A stretch of DNA of 64,000 nucleotides from Planctomycetota bacterium (GTDB taxonomy: Bacteria > Planctomycetota > UBA1135 > GCA-002686595), in NCBI GenBank assembly GCA_021413885.1, contig JAIOPM010000016.1, forward strand, positions 20,025 through 84,024, read 5' to 3'. Positions within the stretch are counted from its first letter, which is position 1. Every line of letters begins with the position of its first letter. Positions 24,977-34,394 of the stretch are shown here, piece after piece. The notes beneath the pieces are model-generated. The model saw nothing but the letters and a program-made list of their open reading frames with translations. It made no database searches and was not told the DNA's origin. Position numbers and translations under genes: made by a program.

Positions 24977-27900
24977 ATGATCGCCAAGAAGTTCGTTTCG
25001 TTGGGTGGCACCGTTGCGGGGATCGTCCTCGTGGGCCTGTCGAGTTGCTCGGGCGGTGGCTCGAGCGGCGGGAGCTTCGCGCTCAAGGACATCAGCGTCT
25101 CGAACAACTCGAGTTGGCGCATCAACCGGGCGATCGAGCTCACCTTTTCCAAGCCGGTCGACCTCAACACGGTCAACCTCAACACGGTCCAGATCCGTGA
25201 AGTGTTCGGTGGGCCGTCGGCGGGCGAGTTTTCCTACAAGCCCGATCCGACGGACTCGACCAAGGTCCTGAAGAACGTGGTCGTGTTCCAGCCTGTCTGT
25301 CCGAAGAAGGCGGACCTGTCGGACGCCGGCTTCAAGGCGGGCGGCATCAACTACGAGCTCAAGGTGCTCGGGTCCTCTGACACGTCAGGTTTGACAGTGC
25401 AGTCGACCTCCGGGGATTCGCTGTCCGCGAGCCAAGCGGTGTTCTTCTCGACTCCCACGTCGAGCACGCCGAGCCAAGTCTTCTACGACCCGATCTTCGG
25501 TGGCCCGAAGCCCCGCGTGCGTTCGACCGCGAACCCCGCGGACGACCTCGATCCCAACTTCACGTACCTCGAAATCGGCGGCGACCCGAACAAGCGCGTC
25601 TACTTCCAGAAGGACGCGTCGCAGGTCATCACGCTCGAGACCGACGCCGACTTGCCGGGCGGGTTGCTGCCGTTGAACCTCGAGTCGGACGGCACGACAT
25701 CGGTGGCGATGGTGGTCTACTTCGACCAACCGGTCGATCCGAGCGCGCTCAACGTGTCGTCGACACGTTTACGCTGGGACTACCTGTCCGATCCGGTCAA
25801 CAACATCTTCTCGCCGCTCGATTGCAGCGTGACGCTCGTCGCGAACTGCGTCGCTTCGGGAGCGATCGTGCGCGTGCAACCGCGCGGCATCCTGCCGCCG
25901 GACGCTTTGTTGCGCGGCGTGATCACGGCCCAGTTCTCCGACTTGGTCGGTGAGACGCGTCCGCAGGACGAAGTGAACTTCGCGCGAGCGCGCACCCGGA
26001 TCTCGCCGTCGCCGCTCGCCGATGAGTACCTCGAGAGCTTCACGACCACGGCCAACTTCGATTCGACCGCCGGCTTCGGCGATCCGGTCGCGGTGTGGGC
26101 GAACGGGAAGCTCTCGCCGAGCATCGGATTCACCGGCACCGGCGGCCCCAGCGGGACCTTCGACGTGCGGGTGCAGAGCGGGAAGACGGTCATCTGGGAC
26201 ACCGTGTCGACCACGTTCACCGGCGGCCCGAATTTCCTCCCGACGGCGATCCAGGTCTCCGTCGGCGGCGTGCTCGACGTGCGGAACTTCCGCATCGAAT
26301 CGGGCGGCACCCTGATCGTGCAGGGACCGCACCCCGCGGTGATCCTCGCGACCGGCAAGGTCGAAATCCTCGGACGTCTGCTGATCTCGGGCTCCGACAC
26401 GCCGGGCGTCGCGACGCTCAACACCACGAACATCCCCGAGCCCGGCGCGGCCGGCCAGTGCGGCGGCGGTCGCGGCGGCACGGGCAGCCCACTGACCAGC
26501 GCCTCCAGTCCGAAGGGCGGCAACGGCTTCGGCGCGTTCAACCAGAACGACGGCGGCGGTGAAGGCGGCGAGACCGCTTGGAACGACGTCAAGAACGCGG
26601 TCAACGCCCGGCGCGGAGCAGGCGGTGGCGGCGGCACGTTCGGCTCGAACCAGGCAGCTCCGTGCGTCGGCTGCGGCTCGTTCGATCAGTCCTTCATCGG
26701 TCTCGACGGCGAGCCGGGCTTCGGCAACTACTTCGGAGCCTCGTCGCTGGCCGGCGCCTGCACGGATCCGGCGCCGCCCAAGGGGGCGATCACGAAGCAG
26801 TGTCCTCCGATGGGCGGGAGCGTGGGACCGGCGCCGTTCGGCGACAACGATCCGACCAACGACTTCTTCGGGTTCCAACTCGATAGCGTCACCAGCAAGG
26901 TGACGATCGGCGAGTTGAAGAAGCCGTGGGCCGGCGCCGGTGGCGGCGGCGGCGGTGACGCCTCGTATACCAACGGCCAGACGTTCCCCGAGTCCCCGTT
27001 CGATCCGGTCGGTGACGAGAAGGGGGCGGGCGGCGGCGGCGGCGCCGGCTCCCTGCATATCCTTGCGCTCGACGACATCGTCTTCGGCGTGGCCGGTCAG
27101 ATCGAATGCCGCGGCGGCAGCGGCGGCGGCGGCGAGAACACGAACTTTTTCGACCGCGTCGGCGGGGGGTCGGGCGGCGGTTCGGGCGGACATGTGATCC
27201 TCGAGACCGCTCAGCAGATCGACCTCACCGCGCTGACGACGACCTCGACGGTCGGCATCATCGCCACCGGCGGTGAAGGCGGCAGCGGCAAGGCGGACAA
27301 CGGCGGTGCCCACCCGGATCCGGGCGGCATCATCGAGCAGCTCCCGGCTGCCGACGCGTGCCCGCCGGGATACCCCGCGACCGGCACCAACGCCTGCCTC
27401 GGGCAAGTCGACGGCGCGGGCGGCGACGGCAGCCCGGGCATCATCCAACTCCACGTCAACGACTTCACGCCGGGCATCGACATCCTGTTGCCCGTCGGTC
27501 GGACCTTGGACGACATCTGCAAGCCTCGGCCGCTCTGCACGCCGAGCGTGGCGGGCGTCAACCCGACGACGCGGATGGTTCCGAGCTTCGGTCGCCGTTC
27601 GCGCGGTCGGTCGGTTTGGGTGCCGGTCGGCCTGGGATCGTTCGGCGGAGGTCCAGGCCTCGACCGACCGGAGACGTTCGACTTCCAGGGCACGGACCCG
27701 CTGACCGGCTTGGTCCAGACCACGAGCAATGTGGTCACGCCGCTGGCGCCGGTGATCGCCGCCGCCAACATCGATCCGGCCGGCGTCGCTGCGCCCTACG
27801 TGACCAGCGCCTTCCGCATCGTCTTGGACGGCAGCGGCTTGTCGACCGTGTTCACCGGCAACCCCGCGCTGCTCAAGCGTTACTTGGTCGAGGTCACCGA

Positions 27901-28330
27901 CGGCATCCAGACCGAGCGCTACGAGGTCAACTCGGCGTCGTACGACTCCAACACTTCGCTGCTCGCGTTGACCGTCGATGCGACGGACGCGGGTCGCGAC
28001 CTGACCTTCATCACGACGCAGCCACGGACCGCCGCTCTGATCCCCGCGTTCTTCCGCATCTCGACCGACGGTGCGCTCGACTCTCTGCCCGACACCGCGA
28101 CGGTGTTGATGCAGTTCGAGGCGACCACCGCCGACTCGCTCGGCAATCCCATCGAGCCCGCGGTCTTCGGCCCGGTCTTCGACCTGACGACGCTCAACGG
28201 CGTCACCAACGGTCTTGCCCGGTTCGTGCGCTTCGACGTCAGCTTCGACATCGACGCGCTCGGCACCGGTCTCCAAGCAGACAACGCGAAGCCCAGCGTC
28301 GAGTACATCCGCATCCCGTTCCGCTACTGA
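24977..28330 (+). CDS. Large Ig-like/glycine-rich lipoprotein B
   Basis: 1117 residues with lipobox VGLSSC (Cys24) and a Ser/Gly linker. An SbsA-type Ig domain comes first (IELTFSKPVDLNTVNLNTVQ), a second near 240-330. Around residues 395-470 is a strand-rich segment with ESGGTLIVQGPHPAVILATG, then about 350 residues with many Gly-rich turns such as GAGGGGGT, GAGGGGGGDAS and GGGGGAGS, suggestive of a beta-helix. It shares this plan with lipoproteins C and D. Cysteines are scattered in the Gly-rich part (GCGSFD, KQCPPMGG). Likely co-transcribed with lipoprotein A. Function unknown. Confidence 0.75.
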   Translation: MIAKKFVSLGGTVAGIVLVGLSSCSGGGSSGGSFALKDISVSNNSSWRINRAIELTFSKPVDLNTVNLNTVQIREVFGGPSAGEFSYKPDPTDSTKVLKNVVVFQPVCPKKADLSDAGFKAGGINYELKVLGSSDTSGLTVQSTSGDSLSASQAVFFSTPTSSTPSQVFYDPIFGGPKPRVRSTANPADDLDPNFTYLEIGGDPNKRVYFQKDASQVITLETDADLPGGLLPLNLESDGTTSVAMVVYFDQPVDPSALNVSSTRLRWDYLSDPVNNIFSPLDCSVTLVANCVASGAIVRVQPRGILPPDALLRGVITAQFSDLVGETRPQDEVNFARARTRISPSPLADEYLESFTTTANFDSTAGFGDPVAVWANGKLSPSIGFTGTGGPSGTFDVRVQSGKTVIWDTVSTTFTGGPNFLPTAIQVSVGGVLDVRNFRIESGGTLIVQGPHPAVILATGKVEILGRLLISGSDTPGVATLNTTNIPEPGAAGQCGGGRGGTGSPLTSASSPKGGNGFGAFNQNDGGGEGGETAWNDVKNAVNARRGAGGGGGTFGSNQAAPCVGCGSFDQSFIGLDGEPGFGNYFGASSLAGACTDPAPPKGAITKQCPPMGGSVGPAPFGDNDPTNDFFGFQLDSVTSKVTIGELKKPWAGAGGGGGGDASYTNGQTFPESPFDPVGDEKGAGGGGGAGSLHILALDDIVFGVAGQIECRGGSGGGGENTNFFDRVGGGSGGGSGGHVILETAQQIDLTALTTTSTVGIIATGGEGGSGKADNGGAHPDPGGIIEQLPAADACPPGYPATGTNACLGQVDGAGGDGSPGIIQLHVNDFTPGIDILLPVGRTLDDICKPRPLCTPSVAGVNPTTRMVPSFGRRSRGRSVWVPVGLGSFGGGPGLDRPETFDFQGTDPLTGLVQTTSNVVTPLAPVIAAANIDPAGVAAPYVTSAFRIVLDGSGLSTVFTGNPALLKRYLVEVTDGIQTERYEVNSASYDSNTSLLALTVDATDAGRDLTFITTQPRTAALIPAFFRISTDGALDSLPDTATVLMQFEATTADSLGNPIEPAVFGPVFDLTTLNGVTNGLARFVRFDVSFDIDALGTGLQADNAKPSVEYIRIPFRY

Positions 28331-28331
28331 T

Positions 28332-28350
28332 TCGCGTCGGACCGACGCGA
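28332..28350 (+). terminator. Hairpin after lipoprotein B (weak terminator or RNA element)
   Basis: An 8-bp perfect stem (TCGCGTCG / CGACGCGA) with a 3-nt loop begins 2 nt after the stop codon. There is no T-run, so complete termination is doubtful; it may protect or attenuate the transcript before lipoprotein C and pilD. Confidence 0.4.
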
Positions 28351-28379
28351 GTCGCCTGGAGTCCGATCCGGGGACTTGC

Positions 28380-30389
28380 TTGAATGCCCGCGTGGTGCTT
28401 TGGCCGATCCTGGCCGCGCGCCGCGCGGGCTCGCTTTCAGGCGCGCTCGCGTGGGTCGCACTCTGCGGATGTTCGACGCGCGCGGACGAAGCGCGTGTCC
28501 TCGAGCTCGCGCAGATCCGGCCTCGCAACGCGGCCGGCGTGTATCTGAACGAAGCGCTGGTCTTCCACTTCGACGCCGACGTCGATCCCGCGTCGGTACA
28601 CCGGCGCTCGGTGCGCATCGCGTCGGTCGACGGCCACAGTCCGCGTGGCGAGCTCCGCGTCGACGGCGACGAGATCCGCTTCCTGCCGGCGCCGGTGCTG
28701 TCGCCGGCGCTCGACGACGGCGGCTATCTGCCGGACACGGAGTACACCGTGCGGCTCGCCGGCTTCCCGTTCCCCGACGGCCTGCGTTCGGCGGCGGGCG
28801 CGCCGCTCGCGCGTTCGATCGAGTGGCGGTTCCGAACCGTGACCGTCACCGACCCGCGCGGCGGGCCGGTGTTCGAGGATCGCAGCCCCGAAGTCGGACG
28901 TCCGCTCCAGATCCAGAGCTCCGAACCGAAGCTGGTCGCTCCGACCGGACCGATCGTGCTCGAAGGCGGCGAGCCGATCGATCCGTCGAGCTTGCGCGCC
29001 GAGGACTTCAGCCTGCGCCCGTCGAACGGTCGCAACGCGGCGTCGCCGTTCGGCGATCGGATTCCGCTGCGCGCCGTCGTCGCCGACAACCGCGATCCGC
29101 TCGACTTCGTTTCGCGCGGGCGGACGTTGGTCCACCTCTTCCCGCAGAGCGTGCTCGCTCCCGGCGACTACGAATTGCGCAACCTCGCGCCCGCGGACCT
29201 GCACGACTTCGGCGGTCACCCGGTGTGGCCGTTCAGCGTCAAGCGCCTGCTCGTCCGCGTGCAAGCAGGCTCCGCGCCGATCGGCGTCGGCTCGTACGTC
29301 GAGTCGTTCCTCGACACGGCCCTGCGTTCGCCCGCCGAAGTCCCGGAAGCCGACGGCACCGCGCTCTGGTCCGGCAACGGACGCGTGGAGATCCGCTACC
29401 CGGCGGCGGCGGGGGACGGCAGCGTCGGCAACGTGTCGCTCGCGGGCGAAGAGCTTCGGCGCGATCTCTCCGCGCGCAGCCTCGAAGTCGCGCGCGGCGA
29501 AACGGCGTCGCTCGGTTCCGCGCCCGGACTGGTCGTCCTGCGCGCGCAACGTCGATTGACGATCGCAGGCACGCTCGTCCGCGAAGTGACCGGCGAGCGG
29601 CCGGCGTTCGAGAAGCGCGAGTCGTTGAGCGACTGGCTCGCCGCCGCGCACGCTCGCGATCTCGCCGCGCGCGGCGACGCGTCCCTCGCGCCGCCGAACT
29701 GGACCGTGCTGATCGCCGGCGGCGACTTGACGATCTCGGGGCGCTTGCGCGTGTGGGGTCCGTTGCTCTTGGTCGCCGGCGGTCGCATCCGCATCTCGGG
29801 CGAGATCGAGTGCGCGCCGACCGACGATGCCCAGGGCCAACGGGTGACGCCGATCTCGTTCCTGCCGAAGCCGAGCGACGGTTACGTCGATCGCCTGAGC
29901 GGGGGAATCGTCTTCATCCACTGGGACCAAGTCGGCATCGAGCGTCGGCCGTTGGTCCTCGGCGCCACCGAGTTGCCGTGGACGCTCGACTCGCCGTTGC
30001 GCAATCCGTTGCGGCCCGGCGAGAGGCTCGTCTACCAAGTGCTCTCCGCAGCGATTCCGCCGGAGGGCGGCGTCGCGCGTTGGCATTCGGGCGCCGTGAT
30101 CCACGGCTTCGCCGGCAACCGGAGCGCGAAGTTCGCTTCCGCCGAGCAGGCGTTCCGCGTGCGCTTCATCGGCGAAGGTTCGACGCCGGGCTCGTCCTCG
30201 GTGCGCGTCGACGATCCGGCGCTGTTCGCGGAGGCGAAGAGCCTGCGGCTCCTGCTCGAACTCACCGTCTTCCCCGACGCCGGTCTCGCGGAGAACTCGG
30301 ACCGCGCGGGCGCGCCGAGCTGGGATCCGCCGTGGATCGACGACGTGACGCTCTCGTGGGATCGCGAGGAAGGGGGCGAGCGCCGGTGA
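28380..30389 (+). CDS. Ig-like lipoprotein C
   Basis: 669 residues. The N-terminus has a hydrophobic signal ending VALCGC-S, a slightly atypical lipobox, then an SbsA-type Ig domain (NEALVFHFDADVDPASVHRR). A later part (APGLVVLRAQRRLTIAGTLV, then WTVLIAGGDLTISGRLRVWG) parallels the strand-rich segment of lipoprotein B but the glycine-rich stretch is missing, so it looks like a shortened relative. The start is TTG (28380) or GTG (28392); both keep the signal. The stop overlaps the pilD GTG, which ties this unknown protein to the prepilin peptidase. Confidence 0.7.
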   Translation: MNARVVLWPILAARRAGSLSGALAWVALCGCSTRADEARVLELAQIRPRNAAGVYLNEALVFHFDADVDPASVHRRSVRIASVDGHSPRGELRVDGDEIRFLPAPVLSPALDDGGYLPDTEYTVRLAGFPFPDGLRSAAGAPLARSIEWRFRTVTVTDPRGGPVFEDRSPEVGRPLQIQSSEPKLVAPTGPIVLEGGEPIDPSSLRAEDFSLRPSNGRNAASPFGDRIPLRAVVADNRDPLDFVSRGRTLVHLFPQSVLAPGDYELRNLAPADLHDFGGHPVWPFSVKRLLVRVQAGSAPIGVGSYVESFLDTALRSPAEVPEADGTALWSGNGRVEIRYPAAAGDGSVGNVSLAGEELRRDLSARSLEVARGETASLGSAPGLVVLRAQRRLTIAGTLVREVTGERPAFEKRESLSDWLAAAHARDLAARGDASLAPPNWTVLIAGGDLTISGRLRVWGPLLLVAGGRIRISGEIECAPTDDAQGQRVTPISFLPKPSDGYVDRLSGGIVFIHWDQVGIERRPLVLGATELPWTLDSPLRNPLRPGERLVYQVLSAAIPPEGGVARWHSGAVIHGFAGNRSAKFASAEQAFRVRFIGEGSTPGSSSVRVDDPALFAEAKSLRLLLELTVFPDAGLAENSDRAGAPSWDPPWIDDVTLSWDREEGGERR

Positions 30390-31300
30390 ATTGGTACGAG
30401 CTTCCGGACGTCGGCCGCGCGGTGGTGGCGGGAGTCTTCGGGCTCTTCGTCGGTTCGTTCCTCAACGTCGCGATCTACCGCCTGCCGCGCGACGACATGA
30501 GCGTGTCGAACCCGAAGCGCTCGCAGTGCCCGAGCTGCAAGCGGCCGATCCGCTGGTACGAGAACTTGCCCGTGCTCTCGTGGGTTTTCCTCCTCGGACG
30601 CTGCCGCGGTTGCGGGTGGCGCATTCCGTGGCGGTATCCGTTGGTCGAGCTGCTGACCGCCGCGCTGTGGGCGTTCGCGGCGTGGCGTTCGGCGCCGGCG
30701 CATTGGGGGGTGCTGTTGGTGCAGCTCCTGGTGCTCGCGGGCCTGGTCGTCGCGACGTTCGTCGACTTCGACTGCTTCGAGATCCCCGACGAGGTCTCGA
30801 TCGGCGGGATCGTGCTCGCGCCGGTCGTCGCCCTGATCCTGCCCGAGATCCACGCCGACACCGTCCTCGCCGTCCACCTGAGTCACGGGGGCGCGATCGA
30901 GCGCTGGCCCGCCTTGGTCGCGACCGTCGTGGGCATGGCGGTGGGCGGCGGGATCCTGTGGGGCATCGGTTGGATCGGCGAGAAGATCTACGGGCGCGAG
31001 GCGATGGGCTTCGGCGACGTGAAGTTGATGTGCGGCGGCGGGGGCCTGGTCGGTCCCGGGGGGACGCTCGCGGCGTTGTTGATCGCGTCGCTCGCCGCGT
31101 CGATCGTCGGGGTGGCCAACATCCTGCGCGTGCTCTGGATCGTGCGAGCTCGCGTCCGTCGACGCGGCACGTCGCGTCCGTTCCGGCGTTCGCTCCACAC
31201 CGCGCGCATCGTCGGCCGGTACCTGCCGTTCGGTCCGTATCTGGCGCTCGGGATTGGAATCGTGCTGCTCGCTTGGAATGATGTGCGCGCCTGGTTCTGA
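30386..31300 (+). CDS. pilD: Prepilin peptidase/N-methyltransferase PilD (GspO)
   Basis: Cleaves the class III leader of prepilins and methylates the new N-terminal Phe. 304 residues with about seven to eight membrane segments. The four-cysteine zinc motif of the methylase loop is present (CPSCKRPIRWYEN and CRGCGWRIP), as are the two aspartates of the GxGD aspartyl protease (VDFDCFEIPDE and GFGDVKLM). The GTG start overlaps the stop of lipoprotein C by four bases. An RFRR-type basic loop (RRRGTSRPFRRSLH) near the end is unusual. It would process PilA (40987). Confidence 0.94.
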   Translation: MNWYELPDVGRAVVAGVFGLFVGSFLNVAIYRLPRDDMSVSNPKRSQCPSCKRPIRWYENLPVLSWVFLLGRCRGCGWRIPWRYPLVELLTAALWAFAAWRSAPAHWGVLLVQLLVLAGLVVATFVDFDCFEIPDEVSIGGIVLAPVVALILPEIHADTVLAVHLSHGGAIERWPALVATVVGMAVGGGILWGIGWIGEKIYGREAMGFGDVKLMCGGGGLVGPGGTLAALLIASLAASIVGVANILRVLWIVRARVRRRGTSRPFRRSLHTARIVGRYLPFGPYLALGIGIVLLAWNDVRAWF

Positions 31301-31446
31301 GGCGCGAATGCGCGTTCGCCTCGCGGTGCTCTCGGGCGCCGACTTTTGCACGGCGACACGCGTGTGAGCGCTCCTCGGAGCTCGAGCATTCCAACCAACC
31401 CATCGACGCACGCTCACGGTCTCTCGACGAAGGGACTCACCACGAC

Positions 31447-32100
31447 ATGAAGTTCAATGCATGGAGTCTCGCGCTCGCGCTCATCGCGCTCGCGAGCTGC
31501 ACGAATTCGCGCTACCAGCAAGCGCTCAACGATCGCGACGCCGAGATCAAGGCGCTGCGCGAGGAACGCACCGCGGTCAAGAACAACAACCGCGACCTGA
31601 ACTCGCACAACGCGAGTCTCGACAAGCAACTCGCCGAAGCGAACGCGCGTTTGCTCGCCGAGCCCGTGCGCACCACCGGTCAGGACTTCCCCGACCTCGA
31701 TCGCGAAGGCGTGGCGTACGGCATGCGCGACGGCAACCTCGTGATCTCCGTTTCGTCGGACGTCACGTTCGCGTCGGGCAAGGCCGAGCTTTCCGCGAAA
31801 GGCAAGGACGCGCTCGCCGCGGTGGTCAAGACGCTGAAGGCGACGTACGGCGACGACGAATACTGGATCGAGGGCCACACCGATTCGGATCCGATCCAGA
31901 AAGCCAAGTACGAATCCAACCGCGCGCTCTCGGTCGCTCGCGCGATGGCCGTGCTCCACTACATGGTCGAGGACGCGAACATCGCCGACGGACAGTGCGT
32001 CGTCGCAGGCTGGGGCGAATACCGTCCGGTCTCCAGCAACGACACGAAGGGCAACAAGGCCAAGAATCGGCGCGTCGAGATCGTGGTGCACTCGAAGTAG
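31447..32100 (+). CDS. OmpA/Pal-family peptidoglycan-binding lipoprotein
   Basis: 217 residues with signal and lipobox IALASC (Cys18), a short coiled coil (about 25-70) and a C-terminal OmpA domain (about 95-217) with EGHTDSDPIQKAKYESNRAL and the end NKAKNRRVEIVV. Such proteins anchor the outer membrane to peptidoglycan. The coiled-coil spacer instead of a beta-barrel fits the Pal/MotB-like lipoprotein class, so it may stabilise the envelope around pilus or secretion machinery. No tol genes are adjacent. It lies alone between pilD and fusA2 and has its own terminator. Confidence 0.88.
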   Translation: MKFNAWSLALALIALASCTNSRYQQALNDRDAEIKALREERTAVKNNNRDLNSHNASLDKQLAEANARLLAEPVRTTGQDFPDLDREGVAYGMRDGNLVISVSSDVTFASGKAELSAKGKDALAAVVKTLKATYGDDEYWIEGHTDSDPIQKAKYESNRALSVARAMAVLHYMVEDANIADGQCVVAGWGEYRPVSSNDTKGNKAKNRRVEIVVHSK

Positions 32101-32123
32101 CGCTCCGGCGACCGTTCCGAATC

Positions 32124-32156
32124 CACGAGGCCCGCCTGTGCGGGCCTCGTGCGTTT
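32124..32156 (+). terminator. Intrinsic terminator after the OmpA lipoprotein gene
   Basis: A perfect 12-bp stem (CACGAGGCCCGC at 32124-32135 and its complement at 32140-32151) with a 4-nt loop CTGT, followed by CGTTT. The T-run is short but the stem is very stable. Confidence 0.8.
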
Positions 32157-32216
32157 CACGGAGCTCGGGTCACGCGGCGCGCCGCTCGTTCTTCCCGCGC
32201 GGCTCGTCGGCAACGC

Positions 32217-32222
32217 TAGGAT
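32217..32222 (+). promoter_or_regulatory. TAnnnT -10-like box of the EF-G2 gene
   Basis: TAGGAT (context CGCTAGGATGAGCGCC) lies 75 nt before the ATG. The same 16-base pattern recurs nearly exactly before the sulfatase-like gene at 53247. Confidence 0.45.
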
Positions 32223-32297
32223 GAGCGCCCTCCGGTACCGGACGTCGTCCAGTCGGGCGGCGTTCGTTCTCGACGACCCGCGCCCCATCACGAATCG

Positions 32298-34310
32298 ATG
32301 ACTGCACTCGACGCCATCCGCAACGTCTCCTTCGTCGGTCACCCTTCCTCCGGCAAGACGAGCTTGGTCGATGCGCTCGCGTTCCTGCTCGGTGCTTCCG
32401 CGCGCAAGGGCTCGGTGGCCGACAAGACCAGCGTGGTCGACATCGAGCCCGAGGAACATGAGAAAGGCCACACGCTCCAAGGCGGCATGGTCCAAGTCTC
32501 GAAGGACGGGTTCCTGTGGACGTTCCTCGACACGCCGGGCTACCCGGACTTCGTGTCGAGCGCGAACGCCGCGATGTTCGCGACCGACCTCGTCGTCGGC
32601 GTGATCAGCTGCGCGAGCGGCGTGACCTACAACGCGCGCAAGAAGCTCGAGACCGCGCAAGCGTGGAAGCGCGGCTGCGCGATCGTCGTCACGCACGTCG
32701 ACGGCGACAACGCGAGCTTCGAGCAGACCGTCGAAGAACTGCGCAAGAAGATCGGCGCCGTGTGCGTGCCGGTGCTGTTCCCCGACAAGAGCGGCGCGGG
32801 CTTCTCCAAGGTGATCACCGCGTTCGAGAGCGACGCCAACGACTTCCGGCGCGCGTTGATGGACCGCGTGATGGATGCGTGCAACGACGAGGCGCTGCTC
32901 AATCGTTATCTCGAGACGGAAACGCTCTCCGAGGAAGAGTTGCGCGAGCACATGCCGCGCGCGATCGCCGCCGGCAAGCTCGTGCCGGTGCTCGCGTGCA
33001 ATCCGATCTCGGGCGTCGGCGTCGACAAGCTGCTCGACTTCCTGCACGACTTCGCGCCGCACCCCGACACGTCGATCGCGCTCGACGCGGACGGCAAGGA
33101 GATCAAGCCCGATCCGAACGGCGCGCTCGCGGGCTTCGCGTTCAACGTCAAGTCCGATCCGCACGTCGGCAAGATCTGCATCGTGCGCGTGTTGCGCGGC
33201 ACGTTGAAGAGCGCCGATCCGATCGTCGGTCCGAAGTCGAACGATCGCGGCGAGAAGATGGGCGGGCTGTTCCGCATGACCGGCAAGAAGCGCGACATGG
33301 TCGAGCACGCGCTGCCGGGCGAGATCGTCGCGTTCTCGAAGGTCGAGGGCGTGCACTACGGCGAGACGTTCAGCCGCGTCGGTACGCCGCTCGTGTCGTT
33401 CCCGCTGCCGCCGCAACCCGAGCCGATGGTCGCTCTCGCCGTCGTTCCGAAGACGCGCGGCGACGAACAGAAGATCGGCGAGGCGCTGCACAAGCTCGCG
33501 GCCGAGGACCCGACGTACAAGAGCGCGTTCAACCCGCAGACGCACGAGCTCGTCGTCCACGGCATGAGCGAGCTGCACCTGCAAGTGATGGAGCACCGGC
33601 TCAAACGTCGCTACGGCGTCGAGATCACCTCGCACCTGCCGCGCATCCACTACAAGGAGACCGTGACGCGTCCCGCGGAAGGTCAGTACCGACACAAGAA
33701 GCAATCCGGCGGGCGCGGTCAGTTCGGCGAGTGCCATGTGCGCATCCGTCCGTTGCCGAAGGGCTCGGGCGTCGTCTTCACCGATGCGGTCGTCGGCGGC
33801 TCGATCCCGCGCAACTTGATCCCCGCCGTCGAGAAGGGGATGCGCGAGATCGTCGCGAAGGGCGTGCTCACGCACAGCGAAGTGGTCGACCTCGACTTCG
33901 AGGTCCACGACGGCAAGTTCCACGAAGTCGACTCCGACGAGGCGAGCTTCAAGATCGCCGGCGCGCGCGCGTTCATGGACGCGTTCAAGAAGGCGCACCC
34001 GGTGTTGCTCGAGCCGATGATGGAGCTCGTCGTCTCGGTTCCGAACGAATCCGCGGGCGCGATCTTCTCCGACCTGACCAGCCACCGTCGCGGCCACGTC
34101 GTCGACCAGTGGAACGAGGCCGACGGCGCGATCACGGTGATCAAGGCCCACGCGCCGCTCTCGACGGTGCTGACGTACCAGCGCGAGCTCAAGTCGCAGA
34201 CCTCGGGCGAGGGTTCGTACTCGATGACGCTCCACGACTACTCGCCGGTGCCCGCGAACGAACAGGCGAAGATCCTGGCGCAGTTCAGCCACAAGCACGA
34301 AGAGGACTAG
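32298..34310 (+). CDS. Elongation factor G-like protein (EF-G2 type)
   Basis: 670 residues with the five-domain EF-G layout: G domain (G1 GHPSSGKTSL, Lys20; G3 DTPGYPDF instead of DTPGHVDF), domain II (about 280-370), and domains III-V with HKKQSGGRGQFGECHVRIRP. The G4 motif is THVD rather than NKxD, and switch I reads DIEPEEHEKGHTLQ instead of the canonical EQERGITI. These differences are typical of the EF-G2 paralogues found in actinobacteria and others, whose role is unclear. No rpsL/rpsG/tuf genes flank it, so the main EF-G must be elsewhere. Confidence 0.9.
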   Translation: MTALDAIRNVSFVGHPSSGKTSLVDALAFLLGASARKGSVADKTSVVDIEPEEHEKGHTLQGGMVQVSKDGFLWTFLDTPGYPDFVSSANAAMFATDLVVGVISCASGVTYNARKKLETAQAWKRGCAIVVTHVDGDNASFEQTVEELRKKIGAVCVPVLFPDKSGAGFSKVITAFESDANDFRRALMDRVMDACNDEALLNRYLETETLSEEELREHMPRAIAAGKLVPVLACNPISGVGVDKLLDFLHDFAPHPDTSIALDADGKEIKPDPNGALAGFAFNVKSDPHVGKICIVRVLRGTLKSADPIVGPKSNDRGEKMGGLFRMTGKKRDMVEHALPGEIVAFSKVEGVHYGETFSRVGTPLVSFPLPPQPEPMVALAVVPKTRGDEQKIGEALHKLAAEDPTYKSAFNPQTHELVVHGMSELHLQVMEHRLKRRYGVEITSHLPRIHYKETVTRPAEGQYRHKKQSGGRGQFGECHVRIRPLPKGSGVVFTDAVVGGSIPRNLIPAVEKGMREIVAKGVLTHSEVVDLDFEVHDGKFHEVDSDEASFKIAGARAFMDAFKKAHPVLLEPMMELVVSVPNESAGAIFSDLTSHRRGHVVDQWNEADGAITVIKAHAPLSTVLTYQRELKSQTSGEGSYSMTLHDYSPVPANEQAKILAQFSHKHEED

Positions 34311-34375
34311 CGCCCGCCGCGGGCCGCTTCGTGCTTGCTTTCGCCCTCGGGCGCGCGCGGGTCGGCTTCCCACGC

Positions 34376-34381
34376 TAGGCT
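34376..34381 (+). promoter_or_regulatory. TAnnnT -10-like box of plsY
   Basis: TAGGCT (context ACGCTAGGCTCGGCGC) ends 13 nt before the plsY ATG. No Shine-Dalgarno sequence is seen; the leader would be 6-7 nt. Confidence 0.5.
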
Positions 34382-34394
34382 CGGCGCACCCGGC

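Noticed and set aside
28332..28350. A full intrinsic terminator after lipoprotein B
   Set aside because: The hairpin is perfect but lacks a T-run, and pilD downstream appears to depend on the same transcript, so it is listed only as a weak element.
25769..28618. A 949-codon open frame on the minus strand across lipoproteins B and C
   Set aside because: It is antisense to two genes with clear lipoprotein signals, its translation is Arg/Glu/Ala/Asp-rich with no motif, and long antisense frames are common in high-G+C coding DNA.
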